From a virus, in IMG/VR virus record IMGVR_UViG_3300009529_001231, positions 1-46,697 of that record: 46,697 nt of DNA. One strand, 5' to 3'. A program made the position numbers and the translations under genes. The notes beneath the pieces were generated by a model, which did no database searches, was not told where the DNA came from, and worked only from the letters and a program-made list of their open reading frames with translations. This document shows positions 22,858 through 32,359 of the stretch, piece after piece; within the stretch, counting starts at the first letter, position 1; each line of letters starts with the position of its first letter.

Positions 22858-24366
22858 CTACGCGGCACCTTTGAGTATGATACCATCGCTTGCATCATCC
22901 GCGAGGCCACCTGCATATATGATGTTCGGGTCTGCATCGCAGATTGCAATCTCGTTAATCCTGTCCTGGACTGGGAGTGTCAGGTTACCTTCAGGCGAGA
23001 CGTACCACTCATAACCACCATTGATGGTTCTGAGAATCCGGCCAACTGGTGTGCCACTGGCATAGGCGGCAATATAACCAACCGTCGGGGTACTGAATTT
23101 GATATCCTCGATTTGGGTGATTGTCGCCTGCCCTGGGAGAACCTTTTGTGTCCAGTTAAGGCCAGCATCCAGCGTGTACCATAGCGTCCCATCAGCGCAA
23201 CCAACGAACCACTCATCTGGTCCTCGCATCCAGACCGCCGTGAGGTCGATGCCGGCATTGGGGCCGTTGGGTGGGGTTGCCCACACATCGCCTCCGTTCC
23301 GGGTGACTATTAGTTCGTTGTTGTCGCCCACGGCCACGAGGTTGTTGATGTCATAGCCATGGATGGCCCGAAGGTCTTCAGTGACAACGGTGCCAGATGT
23401 TTGAACCGTGACATTGGCGGTAGGGTCTGCCGTGAAGTAGACAAAGCCGTTATCACCAACTATCCAGGTATGCCTCGGGCTCAAAGAGATGATTGCATTC
23501 GGGGAGCCCAGGGCTTCAAATCCAATCGCCATTCTCGTCCACGTCTCAGTTCCCTCAAGGATATCGGCGGTAGGAGCATAGTGCAGGGCATCATTATCAT
23601 TCGATATAATGACAAGATTGATTCCCACACAGGCCAAGTCAGTCGGGTCTCTACCGCCTGGGAGCGTAGTAATCAGGGTATCTCCCCAGATTGTGCCACC
23701 ATCACTTGTGAAGATGACCTCGGCGGCAGCTCCAGGGGATGCTCCTATGGACGCCGTCAAAGCGAAAACCTTATCACATCCATCCGATGGAATGTTACAC
23801 AATCCGCAAGAGATTGCGTCACAGATTATGATGGCTATGACTTCTAGTTCGGCCTCCGTCTCTGCCTGCTCCTCGTAGACCATCGGGAGGATCTCGTACA
23901 GTTCCTCTCCCCGGAATGGCATCTCCTCCATAATGGGGTTCTGGTCACCCTGTTCAAGAGCACCAAAGTCGGCTACACCATAGTCACCAGGCTGTGCCGC
24001 CTCAAGCACAAGAATCTTCTCCCATCCTTCAAGGTAATCCTGAGGGTTCTTACAGCGCCCCACATGCATCTGCAAATCGACATCGCAACCCTTACTCAAG
24101 AACTCCAGAAGGTCAGATGCATCCTGCACATAGCGAGCGGTGACCGTCACTTCGGGCAATCCCAATTCACCAGGTATTTTGTCTACGACTTTGAAGGCAC
24201 CGAATTGATTGGGGTCGGGACAGGTCACGATTGTCGGTTCACCCTTTGGTCGAGTGATGGAGCCCGCCTTCCAACAACCCTGATAAATAGGTGCATTTGC
24301 CGGACCTGCTCTCCATTTGATGGACCAGACCCGGGTTTCAGCGGTATTCGGATATATAGGACTCAT
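22858..24366 (-). CDS. major tail tube protein with C-terminal Asp-box beta-propeller, 502 aa
   Basis: The first ~190 residues are in the tail tube position and carry tube-like segments (LPEVTVTARYVQDASDLLEF). The rest is a BNR/Ycf48-like propeller: Asp-boxes SDGGTIW (221-227), TRNGGDVW (355-362), TLDAGLNW (398-405) and TINGGYEW (447-454), with repeats such as WIVGDNGFVYFTAD, LVAVGDNNELIVTRN and WFVGCADGTLWYT. The propeller would project from the tube and may bind glycan or cell surface. Start by ATGA overlap with GGGAGG. Confidence 0.78.
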   Translation of the reverse strand: MSPIYPNTAETRVWSIKWRAGPANAPIYQGCWKAGSITRPKGEPTIVTCPDPNQFGAFKVVDKIPGELGLPEVTVTARYVQDASDLLEFLSKGCDVDLQMHVGRCKNPQDYLEGWEKILVLEAAQPGDYGVADFGALEQGDQNPIMEEMPFRGEELYEILPMVYEEQAETEAELEVIAIIICDAISCGLCNIPSDGCDKVFALTASIGASPGAAAEVIFTSDGGTIWGDTLITTLPGGRDPTDLACVGINLVIISNDNDALHYAPTADILEGTETWTRMAIGFEALGSPNAIISLSPRHTWIVGDNGFVYFTADPTANVTVQTSGTVVTEDLRAIHGYDINNLVAVGDNNELIVTRNGGDVWATPPNGPNAGIDLTAVWMRGPDEWFVGCADGTLWYTLDAGLNWTQKVLPGQATITQIEDIKFSTPTVGYIAAYASGTPVGRILRTINGGYEWYVSPEGNLTLPVQDRINEIAICDADPNIIYAGGLADDASDGIILKGAA

Positions 24367-24656
24367 TGTTTTGCCTCCCTATAAATATTTTTGATTTTCA
24401 GCACATCAACGCGGAATATTGCTTTGAGTGCTGCTTCTATTTCCGCTGGCCTTCGCCGCACATCAGCCAGTGAAAAGAGTTTCCTATCGAATAATTGGTT
24501 ATTCAAAAAAACCTCCAATTCGATAGGCAGTCCAAGTTCATCAAGCACCGGGGGACCGATAATCACACCACTCTCTGGCATGTCTTGGTAATCCTCCGGC
24601 AATTCAACGAGGTATTTTCTCCCCTCCTCATCTTTGTATTCTATTCTAACCAGCAT
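24363..24656 (-). CDS. hypothetical head-tail region protein, 97 aa
   Basis: Mixed beta and alpha sequence (VRIEYKDEEGRKYLVELPED, DVRRRPAEIEAALKAIFR). Position between connector and tail tube fits a head-closure or tail-terminator protein, but no motif decides this. Overlaps both neighbours by 1-4 bases. Confidence 0.65.
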   Translation of the reverse strand: MLVRIEYKDEEGRKYLVELPEDYQDMPESGVIIGPPVLDELGLPIELEVFLNNQLFDRKLFSLADVRRRPAEIEAALKAIFRVDVLKIKNIYREAKQ

Positions 24657-25927
24657 TAGTATCTTACTGGCGAAGCCAGTCTCCTATCTGGCTCTTTGAT
24701 CATGTTCCAAACCAATTGAGCTGCCCGTGATGTGCCCAACGGATTATTGAGAACATTATCCGATAACTGAAAATTCGAACCCTGTGATGTCTGGCGAGCC
24801 ATATCCTCCCGCCAGAGGTCCGATACTCCTTTAATGGGAGCACAATCGCAGATATCCCTGTCGAGAAGAGCTAACGTGTAAAAGGCAACTGCCCTCTCCC
24901 ATTGCGGGTCCATCTGAAGCATCGGTCTATCCCGAGACATATCCCTCAGACCAGCACGATAATACATTAAAAGTTGATCGGGGTTTCTGCTACATTGTAA
25001 GTTCTCGGCAGTCCACTCCTCATCGGTGTCATCATAACTCGCTGCTCGGTACATCAACCACCCTGCCTCATAATTCTTGGGCATGAGGCAACCTGTTTGG
25101 CTACCCTGCCCACAGACAGGGCAACAGGTGGTGTTTGTGCCGCTACATCCACAGTTAAACAAATTCGGGTCCCAGATAAGCGTTACCTGAGTAGCCGGGT
25201 TATTATACCTTCGATAGACATCAACTGTGGTCAGGAAATGAGTTTGAACGGCACCGTTAGCCGCCACTACCGCCTCTGGGTCAAGAGCCTCTATCAAGTT
25301 TGGAAGAACGAGTTGGTGTTTCCACATCGTTATCGTGGCTATTCCAGCAGATATCGTGACGGCGTTTAGAGGTCTCACTTCCCATTCATCGGCACCCCCT
25401 TCCCCAGGGTAAAAGACAGCCAATTCCTCAGGGTCGGTAACTGTGGTGGCAAAAGATATTGTTGCCGTCTCCCAGAATGTATCACCATCCTCGGAGCTGT
25501 AAGTGACTGCCACAGCACTACCATTTGGTTCTATTGTCTTTGCTTGTTCACCAGCCTCTACAAAGTGTCCCCATTTTGCTCTCACCGCAAGGTGATACCC
25601 TCTTGGGTCATAGCTAGAGAATCGCAACAGTTCAGGATTACCCGGCTTTGGCGTTCTGGTTCTCTCTGCTGATTCCCAAGTCGGTAATAACTTATAACCA
25701 AGATATTGGGCTATTGTCCTCTCCGCTTGCTGGATGGCATCCGCCACATCATATCTTCCTACCTGGTCAGCTTCTTGCCAGGAATACTGTTTCCAGACTT
25801 TAGAACAAGTCCTCTGTGGTGTCTCGGAGGTCGTAACTTGGCGGAAGTGCCTTGGATCAAGGCCTATTATCTCAGCCCACCTATCGATGGGAAGTAGAGT
25901 TCTTGGTAGATTCCTGTGCCTTGTCAT
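24656..25927 (-). CDS. head-tail connector/adaptor-like structural protein, 423 aa
   Basis: An adaptor-like helix (DAIQQAERTIAQYLGYKLLP) near residue 65, beta-rich middle, and a Cys cluster (CGCSGTNTTCCPVCGQG) at about 270-285 that may bind metal. Located just before tail genes. GTG-ATG-ATG at its 5' end offers three starts; the third is best spaced from AGGAGG. Identity is a positional inference. Confidence 0.6.
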   Translation of the reverse strand: MTRHRNLPRTLLPIDRWAEIIGLDPRHFRQVTTSETPQRTCSKVWKQYSWQEADQVGRYDVADAIQQAERTIAQYLGYKLLPTWESAERTRTPKPGNPELLRFSSYDPRGYHLAVRAKWGHFVEAGEQAKTIEPNGSAVAVTYSSEDGDTFWETATISFATTVTDPEELAVFYPGEGGADEWEVRPLNAVTISAGIATITMWKHQLVLPNLIEALDPEAVVAANGAVQTHFLTTVDVYRRYNNPATQVTLIWDPNLFNCGCSGTNTTCCPVCGQGSQTGCLMPKNYEAGWLMYRAASYDDTDEEWTAENLQCSRNPDQLLMYYRAGLRDMSRDRPMLQMDPQWERAVAFYTLALLDRDICDCAPIKGVSDLWREDMARQTSQGSNFQLSDNVLNNPLGTSRAAQLVWNMIKEPDRRLASPVRY

Positions 25928-25936
25928 CATCACCTC

Positions 25937-26224
25937 CTATGAAGCTACGATTTCAATGAAGTTATCAAACAGATTATTCACGCCAAGGTGAACCCACCGA
26001 TAGGCATTATTCAAGCCGATATGATTGCGTCCCCCTGACTCAGAGACCATCAATTCGTCATCCAATTCTCGCCAGGCATATTCGTCATTGCTACCCCACA
26101 AGACATATGTTGCAGCCCCAGCACTCCAGACATAGAATTCCACATTGGTTCGCCCCTCGGTATCAAGACTTACACCAAGAGGTCCACCAACACTAGAACC
26201 CATATTCTGAACTGGTAGTCCCAT
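25937..26224 (-). CDS. hypothetical virion protein, 95 aa
   Basis: Contains a compact beta pattern (TNVEFYVWSAGAATYVLWGS...WRELDDELMV...YRWVHLGV), like small beta-sandwich decoration or fibre domains. Between DUF1360 and the connector. Not recognised beyond that. Confidence 0.6.
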   Translation of the reverse strand: MGLPVQNMGSSVGGPLGVSLDTEGRTNVEFYVWSAGAATYVLWGSNDEYAWRELDDELMVSESGGRNHIGLNNAYRWVHLGVNNLFDNFIEIVAS

Positions 26225-26225
26225 A

Positions 26226-26534
26226 TCAACCTCTTACCCTTTCTATTATTATACCACCTGTTGACAAGGCGAGTATCCAGACGATTACCGGAGCCACGAT
26301 CCAGAGTCCATAAACTGCTCCTGCCATCCAGACACTCATGCACCAGATACAGGTGAATAGTTTTGCCAGCGTGTTATCCGGTATCTGAGCTACCGTCCCA
26401 TCATCATGATGCTTCACGCCGAACAATCCCCGTATCCTTTTGAATATATCAAAGGGACCATCCTCGGACACGAACATACTAGCCAACCTCCAAGTGGCTA
26501 GAACCATGATTAATAGTTCCCACAAGTCAACCAT
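26226..26534 (-). CDS. DUF1360 family membrane protein, 102 aa
   Basis: Matches the DUF1360 pattern: N-terminal helix TWRLASMF, SEDGPFDIFKRIRGLFG, then FTCIWCMSVWMAGAVYG and a second hydrophobic segment (VIVWILALSTGGIII). Predicted two to three membrane spans, with a CIWC pair. Known from many phages without an assigned role; its position between glycan genes and connector suggests an envelope function. Confidence 0.8.
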   Translation of the reverse strand: MVDLWELLIMVLATWRLASMFVSEDGPFDIFKRIRGLFGVKHHDDGTVAQIPDNTLAKLFTCIWCMSVWMAGAVYGLWIVAPVIVWILALSTGGIIIERVRG

Positions 26535-29225
26535 TTATCTCCCCATGACCGCTTCCATAACTGGCTTAGAGCTGTCATTCTCTATCGGCCCGGTGTTTGA
26601 TATTATGAAGTTCTTCCCCATTGCCAGAAACCCATCAAGATCAGTGTTGTAAATGAACTTCCTTCTGTGAGATGGCGTGTTTCCAAAGATATATTTAACA
26701 CCAGTCCCTTTGCCAACCCACTGTGATTTGCCACCGCCTCCGATGTACTCAATAAGAGTCATCTCATCCCGCGACCTTTCAATCGCCGCTTGAGGAGGCG
26801 GTGGAGCTGGATTCGCCCGTCTTCTACTACCACATCCTGAACATCCCATTATAAGCCTCTCCTTCCCGGCTGTGCCGTTATCAAATACATCAGGCCATTT
26901 GATTCGCATGACCTCTTTGCTCTCTTCCTTGCTGGCCATATCCTTCTCGCGGCGCAATCCGGTTGTTTTTCTGTATGTGAAAAGCGGTTTTGCTATCTTC
27001 ACAGCACAAATGCCCTTCATCGCATATGCTATCTGGAAGTCCCAGTCCTCCCAGGATTTCATATTGACATCAAACCCTCCAACCTTTTCCCATGCCGCCT
27101 TCGCATACATCGCACAACTGGCATGGATACAGCCCTTGCTTACCAACAAAGATGGGTCCCAATCTGGTGGGTTCCAAATCTTAGTATCACCATCTGCCTT
27201 CTCATCCCACCACTGCGAATAAACAACGCCGCCTTCTTCAGACCAGACAGACCACATGTCTTTGAGGCAGTCGGGTTCTAAGATATCATCGGCATCAAGA
27301 CAAACAAATGCAGCCGTCTGAGATTCAGATATTCCATAGTTGCGAGCTGCCGCTGGTCCTTCCTCACCTTTCGTATTGATCATCTTAACCCAGGGATGAG
27401 GAACCATCAATTCCTTTCCTGTATCGTTCACGACAATGCAGCGCCAATCGCGGAAGGTTTGCCCCTCAATGGAATCCAAGGCATCAATAACCAATTTATG
27501 GTGCCCAGGTCCAACAGGAATCACAACGCTTACCTTTGCCGGCTCACAGGATGGCACTGGCCATGCCTTACCCCTCTGCGGAGGAGGTTTGGCAGCAACA
27601 CCCCAAGGAACGAGTCTCGCATCCCGGGCCCACGGAAACCATGATGTCCAATCTGGTTCGGTTTCGCCTCGGCTCTTACTGTCAGGTCGGTATCTATAAA
27701 TATAAGTCACCGATTCAGTTACTTTCTTAGGCAAGAATCCATAAGACACTGCTCTAGTCCAGAACTCGGCATCCTCCGAAACCTTTGCCCTGTCACGATA
27801 GCCACCGGTTCTCTCAAAGACCTCCCTACGGCATAAGCATGTACTCGGTATCTGGTTCTTATGCTGGAATTGAGACAAGCAGTTAAATTCTGGAGGCCAC
27901 CTTGATATGCCGTCGTCGGTGCCGGTTACCGGGTCAGGAGTCACGCCGTCCTCTAGCACGAACTTTATCCTGCCATATGCTATATGGATTGCCCTGTCAT
28001 TATCAAGCGCATCCGACAATATCTTCAGCGTGTTGGGTGGTAGCATATTGTCGGGATCAAGATTCATCACATAGCGTCCTCGAGCATGTTGGAATCCATA
28101 ATTCAAAGCCCCCGGTAACTTCAGATTCGATTCTGTCCTTATAACCTTTATCCTGTCATCAAGGTCGGCTATCAATTTGGCTCTGGCGTACGAATCATCT
28201 CCAGAGCAATCATCAACGATTATGAGTTCCCAGTTCTTTAGCGTCTGCTTCTGAACACTCTTAACCATATCTGGAAGTAGATGTCCCAGGTTATAGCAGG
28301 GTGAGATTATGCTAACCTTCGGCGCACGCTTCAAGCCCTGCTGCCTGTCATAGACAGTCTGATATAATTTGGCATAGGACGCCATAACCTTATCCCACGT
28401 AAACCTCTCCAGAACGAGTTGCCTCCCCGTTTCCCCAACCTGCTCTCGATGCTGGAGACACCAAACTAGACCTTCCCTCAGGTGCTCATAATCGCCTACC
28501 GGAGACAGCCAGCCAGTCTTTTCATGTTCAATCACCTCAGCCTGCCCTCCCCACCTCCAACCCAATACAGGAACGCCGCAGGCCATCGCTTCCAATGTAC
28601 CTATGCCAAAGGTCTCCCGTGTCGTTGCTAGATAAACCCCGGCATGACGAATATAGTTCATTGCTTCTTCAAATGTCTTCTTGCCAGTCACATGAACGTT
28701 AGAGGCCATCCTGCCAAATGTGGAAATGAACTGAACATCAGGTGATCGGAGAGCCAATTCATTTACTGGAGTCGGGTTGGCTATAGGGTCAATTCTAGCT
28801 TTATTCCAGAGTACATATCCATGGTTTTCCGCAGGTTCCCAAATACCTGGGTCTATCCCATGATTAAGAACAGCGGGTGTTATCCATGTACCCCTCTTGA
28901 TTGCATAAGCCACCCATTCACTCGGGGCCGTGGTAGAGTCGCATCGTCTTATCGCTTCAGCGACGGCGTTATTTACGCGAGCTCCCCACCCAGGCCATTC
29001 ATACTCAGCCCAATATAGACCGTGACAGTGGACAACCCATGGCATACCGACTGGAATATCAGGTATCTCAGCGGCATGAGTAGCAACAATATCAGCAATC
29101 CCTATCCTGTCTACTATCTCAAAGCCGTAGGCAGGCAGGTATTTGACCTGAGCCTCCACAACTCTCCTGATACCGCCATCACCCTTGTCTGGTTTATCAT
29201 ATATTGGGATAATCATTAACTTCAT
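26535..29225 (-). CDS. three-domain glycosyltransferase with extra C-terminal domain, 896 aa
   Basis: Residues 1-295 are GT4-type (DGGIRRVVEAQ, HCHG, ETFGIGTLEAMACGVPV, GGQAEVI). Residues 303-520 are GT2 (VSIISPCYN, DLDPDN near 390, EDAEFW at 484). Residues 563-755 are a second GT2 (VSVVIPVGPG, LDADD near 645, SWEDWDF). After 792 comes a Cys pair (GCSGCG), Pro-rich linker and about 70 residues with EYIGGGG...WVGKGTGVKYIFG, similar to small phage proteins. Three catalytic domains could build successive linkages. Starts in ATGA overlap. Confidence 0.85.
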   Translation of the reverse strand: MKLMIIPIYDKPDKGDGGIRRVVEAQVKYLPAYGFEIVDRIGIADIVATHAAEIPDIPVGMPWVVHCHGLYWAEYEWPGWGARVNNAVAEAIRRCDSTTAPSEWVAYAIKRGTWITPAVLNHGIDPGIWEPAENHGYVLWNKARIDPIANPTPVNELALRSPDVQFISTFGRMASNVHVTGKKTFEEAMNYIRHAGVYLATTRETFGIGTLEAMACGVPVLGWRWGGQAEVIEHEKTGWLSPVGDYEHLREGLVWCLQHREQVGETGRQLVLERFTWDKVMASYAKLYQTVYDRQQGLKRAPKVSIISPCYNLGHLLPDMVKSVQKQTLKNWELIIVDDCSGDDSYARAKLIADLDDRIKVIRTESNLKLPGALNYGFQHARGRYVMNLDPDNMLPPNTLKILSDALDNDRAIHIAYGRIKFVLEDGVTPDPVTGTDDGISRWPPEFNCLSQFQHKNQIPSTCLCRREVFERTGGYRDRAKVSEDAEFWTRAVSYGFLPKKVTESVTYIYRYRPDSKSRGETEPDWTSWFPWARDARLVPWGVAAKPPPQRGKAWPVPSCEPAKVSVVIPVGPGHHKLVIDALDSIEGQTFRDWRCIVVNDTGKELMVPHPWVKMINTKGEEGPAAARNYGISESQTAAFVCLDADDILEPDCLKDMWSVWSEEGGVVYSQWWDEKADGDTKIWNPPDWDPSLLVSKGCIHASCAMYAKAAWEKVGGFDVNMKSWEDWDFQIAYAMKGICAVKIAKPLFTYRKTTGLRREKDMASKEESKEVMRIKWPDVFDNGTAGKERLIMGCSGCGSRRRANPAPPPPQAAIERSRDEMTLIEYIGGGGKSQWVGKGTGVKYIFGNTPSHRRKFIYNTDLDGFLAMGKNFIISNTGPIENDSSKPVMEAVMGR

Positions 29226-29965
29226 GCTGGCACCTTTTGGTTGTTCATTTTGTCATCGAATTCTTTAGCCGCTTGTTCCCTGGTGAGGCGTCGGTTCTCT
29301 ATCGCTTCCCTATAGGAGTAGCCATCTCCAATATGGTCACAGATATCATACCTTAACCAAGCAGGCCACACTATGTCAGGGCCACCATTGGCATTAAATG
29401 AATCTTGGTAGCCCAATTCGGTAATACCTGGCGTGTAACCTTCTCTGTAGATTCCATAAGCCTCATGAAATCTCCTGTGCCTCAAGGCTGCGTGACCAGT
29501 CCATGCCCACTGGTCTTTGCTCTTGTCAAGCAGCCACCATAGTCTATCGCCACCAACTATAACGCGACCATGGAGACCTTCCGATAGTCTCCCCAGTCTG
29601 ACCATTCCAACCTGTTCATTTTCCTGAAGAAGCCGGACACATGGAAAGAGTTCAATATCCATGTTTGGCACCCAGTCATCTTCCCAATGAAGCCACATAT
29701 CTGCTCTTTCAAGGCATCTGGCTATCCCCTCGTTCATGCTCTTGCCAACACTATGGCCACCGGTGTTGGAGGTCGATACTTCGTAATCGGGGCCTATCTC
29801 TTCCGTGAGTTTCTGGATGTGGTCCCCATTGCTGCCATCATCAGCGATATGGAAACCAAGATTCGGATATTGAATCCTCTCCTTGATGCCTCGGATAGCT
29901 TGCTTGGCAACATCCGTGCGTTCATAGGTTATTATCAGTGCTATTACTAGAGGATAATGGGTCAT
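29222..29965 (-). CDS. family 2-like glycosyltransferase, 247 aa
   Basis: GT-A features: ALIITYERTDVA at the N-terminus, HIADDGSNG (40-47 region), and the metal-site-like WEDDWVP near residue 94. It is a homologue of the protein at 33437: both share GMVR-x-G, LLDK, HxRFxEAYG and GPDIV. Acts on an activated sugar in the cytoplasm. ATGA overlaps at both ends. Confidence 0.8.
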   Translation of the reverse strand: MTHYPLVIALIITYERTDVAKQAIRGIKERIQYPNLGFHIADDGSNGDHIQKLTEEIGPDYEVSTSNTGGHSVGKSMNEGIARCLERADMWLHWEDDWVPNMDIELFPCVRLLQENEQVGMVRLGRLSEGLHGRVIVGGDRLWWLLDKSKDQWAWTGHAALRHRRFHEAYGIYREGYTPGITELGYQDSFNANGGPDIVWPAWLRYDICDHIGDGYSYREAIENRRLTREQAAKEFDDKMNNQKVPA

Positions 29966-30642
29966 ACCTTCTTAGCCCTCGGTTTCCTTTTTGGTTTTGG
30001 CGGTTGTACTAGTGGTGGACCCTCATCCCTCAAGTCCCAAACAATCCATGCTGGCTCATAATCGTCTCTTACATCATGGGTCTTGGAAAGCATGTCCCTG
30101 ATTGGAATCATCAATTCTGACCCCTCATGGTGAAGGTGGAATTGAACCATAAGATAAACGAATTTCTGGATGAGTTCATTCTGGACAAGATGAGGCAAGA
30201 GCTTGAATTCATAACCTTCACAATTGATGAGGCACAAGTCCACCTTGTCAATCTTGGCCATCTTCAGGAACTCCTCCACTTCCATGAGCCGACCACTACC
30301 ATGTGGTTCCTCGAAAGTGCTTTCATCCCCGTCTTTCCCAGCTAACCGATGGACAAAACTGCATCTATCAGTCCCCACACGAGAGAGCGGGAATTCACCC
30401 GATTCTATCCCGAGGCCAAAACTGTGAACCTGCACCTTCTTTTTAGCCGCAAACATCTCGACCAATCGTACTGCCATATCGTACTGGGGTTCAAAGATGT
30501 GGACATGACAATTATACTTATCGACATAGTATTTGGCATGGGCTCCAGCCCATCCTCCCACGATGAACACCATACTTTCCTTCGTCAAAGGAAACTCCTG
30601 AATGCTATCCGGTACTCTTAGAGATATTAATTCCTGGGTCAT
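29962..30642 (-). CDS. FkbM-family SAM-dependent methyltransferase, 226 aa
   Basis: MVFIVGGWAGAHAKYY-type motif I, HIFEPQ (acidic residue binding SAM ribose), SRVGTDRCSFVH and LCLINCEGYEFKLL (the FkbM D-x-E-G-x-E-like block, here NCEGYE) identify the family, which O-methylates sugars and other small molecules. A basic Pro/Lys tail (KPKRKPRAKK) ends it. Presumably methylates a glycan hydroxyl. Coupled by ATGA on both sides. Confidence 0.8.
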   Translation of the reverse strand: MTQELISLRVPDSIQEFPLTKESMVFIVGGWAGAHAKYYVDKYNCHVHIFEPQYDMAVRLVEMFAAKKKVQVHSFGLGIESGEFPLSRVGTDRCSFVHRLAGKDGDESTFEEPHGSGRLMEVEEFLKMAKIDKVDLCLINCEGYEFKLLPHLVQNELIQKFVYLMVQFHLHHEGSELMIPIRDMLSKTHDVRDDYEPAWIVWDLRDEGPPLVQPPKPKRKPRAKKV

Positions 30643-31673
30643 TTGTCAATCCTCCATAATGTTCTCGGAACTCCATGTTCCGGTGCCGTGACTATCTCCT
30701 TAAACGTTGCTCCAGGAACTAAGGCGAACACATCCTCCTGTGTCTTGAGCCATTCGAGACCTGTCCTATCACCCCACATCTGAGTCTCGAAGAATACACA
30801 ACCAGCCTCATTGACCATTCTATTTAATAGTCTGGTTGGCTCTTCCCTTCCCAGATGTTTGACAAGGTGAGAGAACGTATCCATAAACAGGATAACATCA
30901 TAATTAAAACTAGGCCAATTCATCACATCTGCCTGAACGAATCTAATATTTGATATGCCGTCCCAGATAGTCCTTGCGATATCAATAGAATTCTCACCAC
31001 TACGAAATCCACCGGTATCTATTCCAGTGATCTTCATCATCTCGGCAGCAGCCCAAGCACAGAAGTCACCCTGAAAACAGCCGGCATCTAAGAGTGTTTT
31101 TCCTCTCATGGGTAGACTGCACTCGAATGAACCAATTAGATTACCATGGATCGGCCCCCATCTTCGACAAAGCCTGTTAGGGTCGGATAGGCCAGGATTA
31201 GCTACCCACCTTTGAATATCTGTAAATAGCCAGTAGGCGTCAGTCAGATGACTCTTACCTGGGGGCTTCTCATCGATAAAATGTGTCTCCCACCAATCAA
31301 TAAAGTAGGGCTTTTTATTCTTGATGATGATATTGTTGCCGTTCAAATCGCTATGCCTCAGATTCATTTGTCTCAATTTAATCAGACACTTCACCAGTTC
31401 ACGATTGAAGTCCTTCCAATCATCGGCATCGAAACCCCAGACACCATCGGATTCCCCAAGGTCTTCCATAAGTATGGATTCCCTCTTTTCTCCCAATAAG
31501 GATGGGGAAAATCCAGAACCTTCCATTATCCTCAATTTCTCAGCAGCATTATGGATGGCTCGGTTGACTTCCTTGAAACGCTCATTGCCATCCTCGCGGT
31601 GTGCGCATATCAATATGCCCGCGTCTGTCCGATAGCCTCTGAGCCCTCGTAACCTGTGAATGAGCTTCATCAT
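30639..31673 (-). CDS. kinase-methyltransferase fusion, WbdD-like in function, 344 aa
   Basis: The N-terminal half is a small-kinase fold: HSDLNGNN (His107, Asp109, Asn114) is the catalytic loop and FIDWWE (Asp126) the metal-binding Asp. The second half is a class I methyltransferase with LLDAGCFQGDF (194-204), TGIDTGG and FVQADVMNW. A kinase joined to a methyltransferase recalls WbdD, which phosphorylates the end of an O-antigen and methylates the phosphate to stop growth, but there the methylase comes first. Substrate here is inferred only from the neighbouring glycan genes. Confidence 0.75.
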   Translation of the reverse strand: MMKLIHRLRGLRGYRTDAGILICAHREDGNERFKEVNRAIHNAAEKLRIMEGSGFSPSLLGEKRESILMEDLGESDGVWGFDADDWKDFNRELVKCLIKLRQMNLRHSDLNGNNIIIKNKKPYFIDWWETHFIDEKPPGKSHLTDAYWLFTDIQRWVANPGLSDPNRLCRRWGPIHGNLIGSFECSLPMRGKTLLDAGCFQGDFCAWAAAEMMKITGIDTGGFRSGENSIDIARTIWDGISNIRFVQADVMNWPSFNYDVILFMDTFSHLVKHLGREEPTRLLNRMVNEAGCVFFETQMWGDRTGLEWLKTQEDVFALVPGATFKEIVTAPEHGVPRTLWRIDK

Positions 31674-32359
31674 ACCTGCACCTTGATTCTATTTGTTTTC
31701 TCCGTCCAAGTCGGTCTCTTCCAAGCACCCGTCAAATAGGTTCGTACAGTGAATATCGGTCCCTGCATAGGACCACTCTTCGCAGTGATACTCTCTTGAT
31801 GCCGCCGAGTCCAATAGGGAGGTCGCTCCGATTCAACGTGGATTAGATGACCGGCATCGGAATGAACAAGCATAATCGATATCAGAATACTATCGCAGGC
31901 ACCGACAGATGCCTCAATCGGAAATCCACCGCAGCGTTGCCACAATGTCTTGGTTACCATGGCGCCGCCACAGGCTGCCGCTTGCTGCTCCCCATCATTA
32001 TATTCGACATCGCACCAGTAGTATCCCAAGGGATCGCGGTACTTCTCCCATGCCCTCAGGCAATCCTCCACAGCATTCGGAAAGAATTTATCATCAGAAC
32101 CAATGAACATAACCAATTCATTCTTTGCCAATGCGACCCCAAAGTTGTTGCTATGAGCACAACCTGACAACCATGGGTTCTTGTGAATGGTTATCGGCAA
32201 GTCACCATAGTTTAACTTCGTTTTCTCCAGATTAGCCATATCATCGACCAGAAGAACTTCGCTTGGTAGTACAGTCTGTTCCTTGATGCTCTCAAGAAGC
32301 TCCTGGAAGTATCTCTTATGTACGAGGTCAGGTCCGACTGGAACGACTATCGTAATCAT
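31670..32359 (-). CDS. family 2 glycosyltransferase, 229 aa
   Basis: Typical GT2 start ITIVVPVGPDLVHKRYFQEL, LLVDDMAN (nucleotide site), LVMFIGSDDKF (DxD-like near residue 92) and GGAMVTKTLWQRCGGF. Cytoplasmic transfer of a sugar to a growing glycan. Ends with ATGA overlap to the kinase-methyltransferase gene. Confidence 0.82.
   Translation of the reverse strand: MITIVVPVGPDLVHKRYFQELLESIKEQTVLPSEVLLVDDMANLEKTKLNYGDLPITIHKNPWLSGCAHSNNFGVALAKNELVMFIGSDDKFFPNAVEDCLRAWEKYRDPLGYYWCDVEYNDGEQQAAACGGAMVTKTLWQRCGGFPIEASVGACDSILISIMLVHSDAGHLIHVESERPPYWTRRHQESITAKSGPMQGPIFTVRTYLTGAWKRPTWTEKTNRIKVQV

Noticed and set aside
23359-23847. 162-codon plus-strand open frame
   Set aside because: Antisense to the tail tube/propeller gene, whose sense frame has clear repeated Asp-boxes; no start signal.
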